Shown here: positions 6,392 through 7,904 of the stretch, one piece after another | Layout of the letters: each line of letters begins with the position of its first letter | Numbering within the stretch: the stretch's first letter is position 1 | Assembly (NCBI GenBank): GCA_937899145.1 | Contig: CALBPW010000512.1 | Span: 1-7,904 of the forward strand | Origin: an uncultured Bacteroidota bacterium | GTDB taxonomy: Bacteria > Bacteroidota > Bacteroidia > Bacteroidales > SZUA-534 | Length of the DNA stretch: 7,904 nt | Reading direction: 5' to 3' | The notes under the pieces: generated by a model | Seen by the model: only the letters and a program-made list of their open reading frames with translations | What the model was told of the DNA's origin: nothing | Databases searched by the model: none | Translations under genes and position numbers: made by a program

Positions 6392-6409
6392 GCCACACCC
6401 GACAGTGGC
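6392..6409 (+). promoter_or_regulatory. Small leader hairpin before upxY
   Basis: GCCAC (6392-6396) pairs with GTGGC (6405-6409) around an 8-base loop, ending 15 bases before the ATG at 6425. It could act as part of an antiterminator loading or pause signal, or mask the start region. The stem is only five pairs, so it may be coincidental. Confidence 0.3.
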
Positions 6410-6424
6410 GAAGCTGTGTATAGT

Positions 6425-6919
6425 ATGGAGAAATGGTACGTGCTCAAAACAAAACCGCGGCAGGAAAAGGCTGTCAGAACAGTTCTGCAAACAATGGGCA
6501 TTGAGTATTTTCTTCCTACCACAACCGATTACCATTATTACGGACATGGACGCAAAAAGAAGATAGAAACGCCAGTGTTGCCATCAATGATATTTGTACA
6601 CATTGAGGCCGATAGTCGTTTTGCCTTATCTAACAACCTGAAATATGAAGTCCATTACCTTGTCGATCGCAATACCAACTCAAGTATGGTGGTGAGCGAC
6701 AAGCAGATGCAAGATTTTATGCTTGTCTGCGCAGCTCCCGATGTCAAACTTGAGCGCGTCGATTTTGCGGTGGGCGACAAGGTGACCATCAGCGGTGGAG
6801 TGTTTGATGGTTTGCAAGGAGTGGTCAGCCGTATCAATGGGCGGAAACGTTTTATAATCGTCCTCGACGGATTAGCAAATGTTGCAGTAGATTTGCCTGC
6901 AGTACAACTTGAAAACTAA
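6425..6919 (+). CDS. UpxY-like transcription antiterminator (NusG paralogue)
   Basis: UpxY proteins are specialised NusG relatives that ride on RNA polymerase and prevent early termination in long capsular or exopolysaccharide operons, usually their own. The 164-residue product has the NGN domain at about 2-105, opening WYVLKTKPRQEKAV, with GIEYFLPT (25-32) and LPSMIFVHI (52-60). A linker follows, then a KOW domain at about 115-150, with FAVGDKVTISGGVFDGLQG (114-132) containing the usual VxxGxFxGxxG pattern. The start is the ATG at 6425, giving MEKWYVLKTKP as family members do; an in-frame GTG at 6416 adds only three residues. The gene is the first of a probable glycan operon, with an aminotransferase 99 bp downstream. 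The second half is clearly richer in G+C than fmt and the DUF4924 gene. Specific Upx naming by locus is not possible from sequence alone, so the symbol is left blank. Confidence 0.9.
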   Translation: MEKWYVLKTKPRQEKAVRTVLQTMGIEYFLPTTTDYHYYGHGRKKKIETPVLPSMIFVHIEADSRFALSNNLKYEVHYLVDRNTNSSMVVSDKQMQDFMLVCAAPDVKLERVDFAVGDKVTISGGVFDGLQGVVSRINGRKRFIIVLDGLANVAVDLPAVQLEN

Positions 6920-6941
6920 TAAGATAAAGGTAGAGTTACGG

Positions 6942-6996
6942 TGGCTTCGGGATTAAGGTTGACAATGAATTGTTTATTTGACTGACACTGAAGCCA
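6942..6996 (+). repeat. Nested inverted repeats between upxY and the aminotransferase gene
   Basis: TGGCTTC (6942-6948) and GAAGCCA (6990-6996) are perfect inverted copies separated by 41 bases. Inside lies a second small inverted repeat, ACAAT-GA-ATTGT (6962-6973). Together they could fold as a two-level structure in the intercistronic RNA. There is no U-run after it, so it does not look like a standard terminator; a pause or processing element, or chance, is possible. Confidence 0.35.
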
Positions 6997-7018
6997 ATAC
7001 TTAAAATCAAAATAAAAA

Positions 7019-7904
7019 ATGTTTCAGAATCGGAACGATATAAAATCATTCGAAAAGAAGTTATGGCTGTCGTCGCCCACAATGCACGGCGACGAGCAGC
7101 ATTGGGTGAACAATGCCTTTGTGAAAAACTGGATTACAACAGCAGGTGAGAATATAAACGAGTTGGAAAAACTTGTTGCCACACGCATTGGCGTTAAATA
7201 TGCTGTTGCACTCTCGTGTGGCACAGCCGCCTTGCATCTTGCAACAAAATTAGCAGGCGAAAAGCTTTACGGTCAGGCAAAACCAAACAGCGGAACTCTG
7301 CAGGGGCATAAGGTTTTTTGTTCCGATATGACTTTCAATGCGACTGCAAATTCAGTAGCGTATGAAGGAGGGGAGATTATCTTTATTGATACCGAACCAG
7401 ATACATGGAATATGTGTCCGAAGGCACTCGAAAAAGCCTTTGAAATGTATCCCGAAGTCAAACTTGTTGTAATGGCGCACCTTTATGGTATTCCCGGAAA
7501 AATTGATGCTATCCGTGAGATATGCAACCGCCATGGGGCACTCATCGTTGAGGATGCTGCCGAATCGTTTGGGGCCACATATAACGGTAAGGAAACAGGC
7601 GGGTTTGGCGATTTTGCGGCCATCAGTTTTAATGGCAACAAAATTATCACTGGTTCATCAGGTGGTATGTTCCTGACAAACAGCAAAGAAGATGCCGACA
7701 AAGTGCGCAAATGGTCAACACAGTCGCGCGAGGCCGCACCATGGTATCAACACGAAGAAATCGGATATAATTATCGTATGAGTAATGTTATTGCTGGTGT
7801 AGTAAGAGGACAATTTCCACACCTAGAAGAACATATTGCTCAAAAGAAAGCAATTTATGAAAGATATAAAGAAGGATTAAAGGGTTTACCAGTAGAAATG
7901 AATC
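7019..7904 (+). CDS. DegT/DnrJ/EryC1/StrS family sugar aminotransferase (PglE/LegC-like), 5' part
   Basis: This PLP enzyme family transfers an amino group, usually from glutamate, to a keto-sugar nucleotide. Products such as 4-amino-4,6-dideoxy sugars feed capsule, O-antigen or protein-glycan synthesis. The frame runs from the ATG at 7019 (MFQNRNDIKSF) to the right edge, giving 295 residues; about 100 more are expected. Visible landmarks are LSSPTMHGDE (17-26), the PLP-phosphate loop SCGTAALHL (66-74), DTEPDTWNM (124-132), HLYGIPGKID (154-163), the cofactor-ring aspartate D179 in VEDAAESFGA, and the Schiff-base lysine K208 in SFNGNKIITGSSGG. EIGYNYRMSN at 247-256 is the usual substrate-side motif. 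Residues about 80-98 (GEKLYGQAKPNSGTLQGHK) lengthen the loop before the FCSDMTF strand; from memory this occurs in a subgroup from Bacteroides capsule loci. The best guess is a PglE- or LegC-like enzyme, but the exact sugar cannot be read from sequence. It lies 99 bp after upxY, probably in the same operon. Confidence 0.93.
   Translation, partial: MFQNRNDIKSFEKKLWLSSPTMHGDEQHWVNNAFVKNWITTAGENINELEKLVATRIGVKYAVALSCGTAALHLATKLAGEKLYGQAKPNSGTLQGHKVFCSDMTFNATANSVAYEGGEIIFIDTEPDTWNMCPKALEKAFEMYPEVKLVVMAHLYGIPGKIDAIREICNRHGALIVEDAAESFGATYNGKETGGFGDFAAISFNGNKIITGSSGGMFLTNSKEDADKVRKWSTQSREAAPWYQHEEIGYNYRMSNVIAGVVRGQFPHLEEHIAQKKAIYERYKEGLKGLPVEMN

Larger units (their letters stand above)
6158..6424. 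other. AT-rich intergenic and leader region ahead of the antiterminator gene
   Basis: These 267 bp lie between the DUF4924 gene and upxY. The left part (6158-6330) is AT-rich with no supported gene. On the minus strand an open frame of 72 codons (6180-6398, GTG start) encodes a hydrophobic peptide, but nothing else supports it. The right part carries a promoter candidate (6332-6364), an 18-bp dyad (6335-6352) and a small hairpin (6392-6409). UpxY-type antiterminators are known to act on the leader in front of their own gene, so the leader from about 6370 to 6424 is the natural place for such a recruitment signal. That function is an inference. Confidence 0.55.

Noticed and set aside
6180..6398. 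Minus-strand open frame of 72 codons encoding a hydrophobic peptide ending in a leucine-rich run
   Set aside because: It starts with GTG, has no recognisable homologue or promoter, overlaps the upxY control region, and hydrophobic open frames are common by chance in AT-rich DNA.
6475..6487. Palindromic AGAAC-A-GTTCT
   Set aside because: It falls within the conserved NGN coding region of upxY, and codon constraint explains it.
6959..6964. TTGACA resembling a sigma-70 -35 box
   Set aside because: No -10 partner lies 16-18 bp downstream, and Bacteroidota promoters do not use this consensus.

Overview
The window looks like a chromosome fragment from a member of the Bacteroidota, most likely order Bacteroidales. 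Four things support this. There is a protein I recognise as the Bacteroidota-restricted DUF4924 family. There is an UpxY/NusG-like antiterminator of the kind that heads Bacteroides capsule loci. The glycogen branching enzyme is of the eukaryote-like (GH13_8) type. Promoter-like boxes match the Bacteroidota pattern (TTTG or TTG near -33, TAnnTTTG near -7), with no strong Shine-Dalgarno sites. The assignment is an inference from gene content; there is no rRNA gene in the window.

Layout. Bases 1-872 (minus strand) hold the N-terminal 290 residues of a glycogen/starch branching enzyme that runs off the left edge. A 137-bp intergenic stretch separates it from a divergent gene for a small secreted, probably outer-membrane beta-barrel, protein (1010-1558). 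Next is a soluble histidine kinase with an N-terminal cyclic-nucleotide-binding domain (1663-2877). It is followed by an unusual two-part protein (2975-4420): an alpha-helical N-terminal half with recurring 'NSDxxK'-type motifs, and a C-terminal GH16-like glucanase/lectin fold whose catalytic ExDxxE motif reads ExDxxK. A strong hairpin terminator (4445-4478) closes that gene. Methionyl-tRNA formyltransferase fmt (4540-5493) and a DUF4924 gene (5609-6157) follow.

From about 6158 the character changes. A 267-bp AT-rich leader region carries a promoter candidate with an 18-bp dyad in its spacer and a short hairpin just before the start codon. It precedes an UpxY-like transcription antiterminator (6425-6919). 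After 99 bp comes a DegT/DnrJ/EryC1 (PglE/LegC-like) sugar aminotransferase (7019 to the right edge). This is the usual head of a capsule, O-antigen or glycoprotein-glycan locus: the antiterminator would let RNA polymerase read through a long biosynthetic operon, and the aminotransferase would make an amino-sugar nucleotide. These two genes look richer in G+C than fmt and DUF4924, which suits an exchangeable glycan locus next to housekeeping genes.

The best candidates for something undescribed are the GH16-like protein with the altered catalytic motif, helical motif repeats and no convincing signal peptide; the dyad inside the upxY promoter spacer; and the cyclic-nucleotide-sensing histidine kinase with no partner in view. 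No CRISPR array, tRNA, rRNA, insertion sequence or phage gene was seen.
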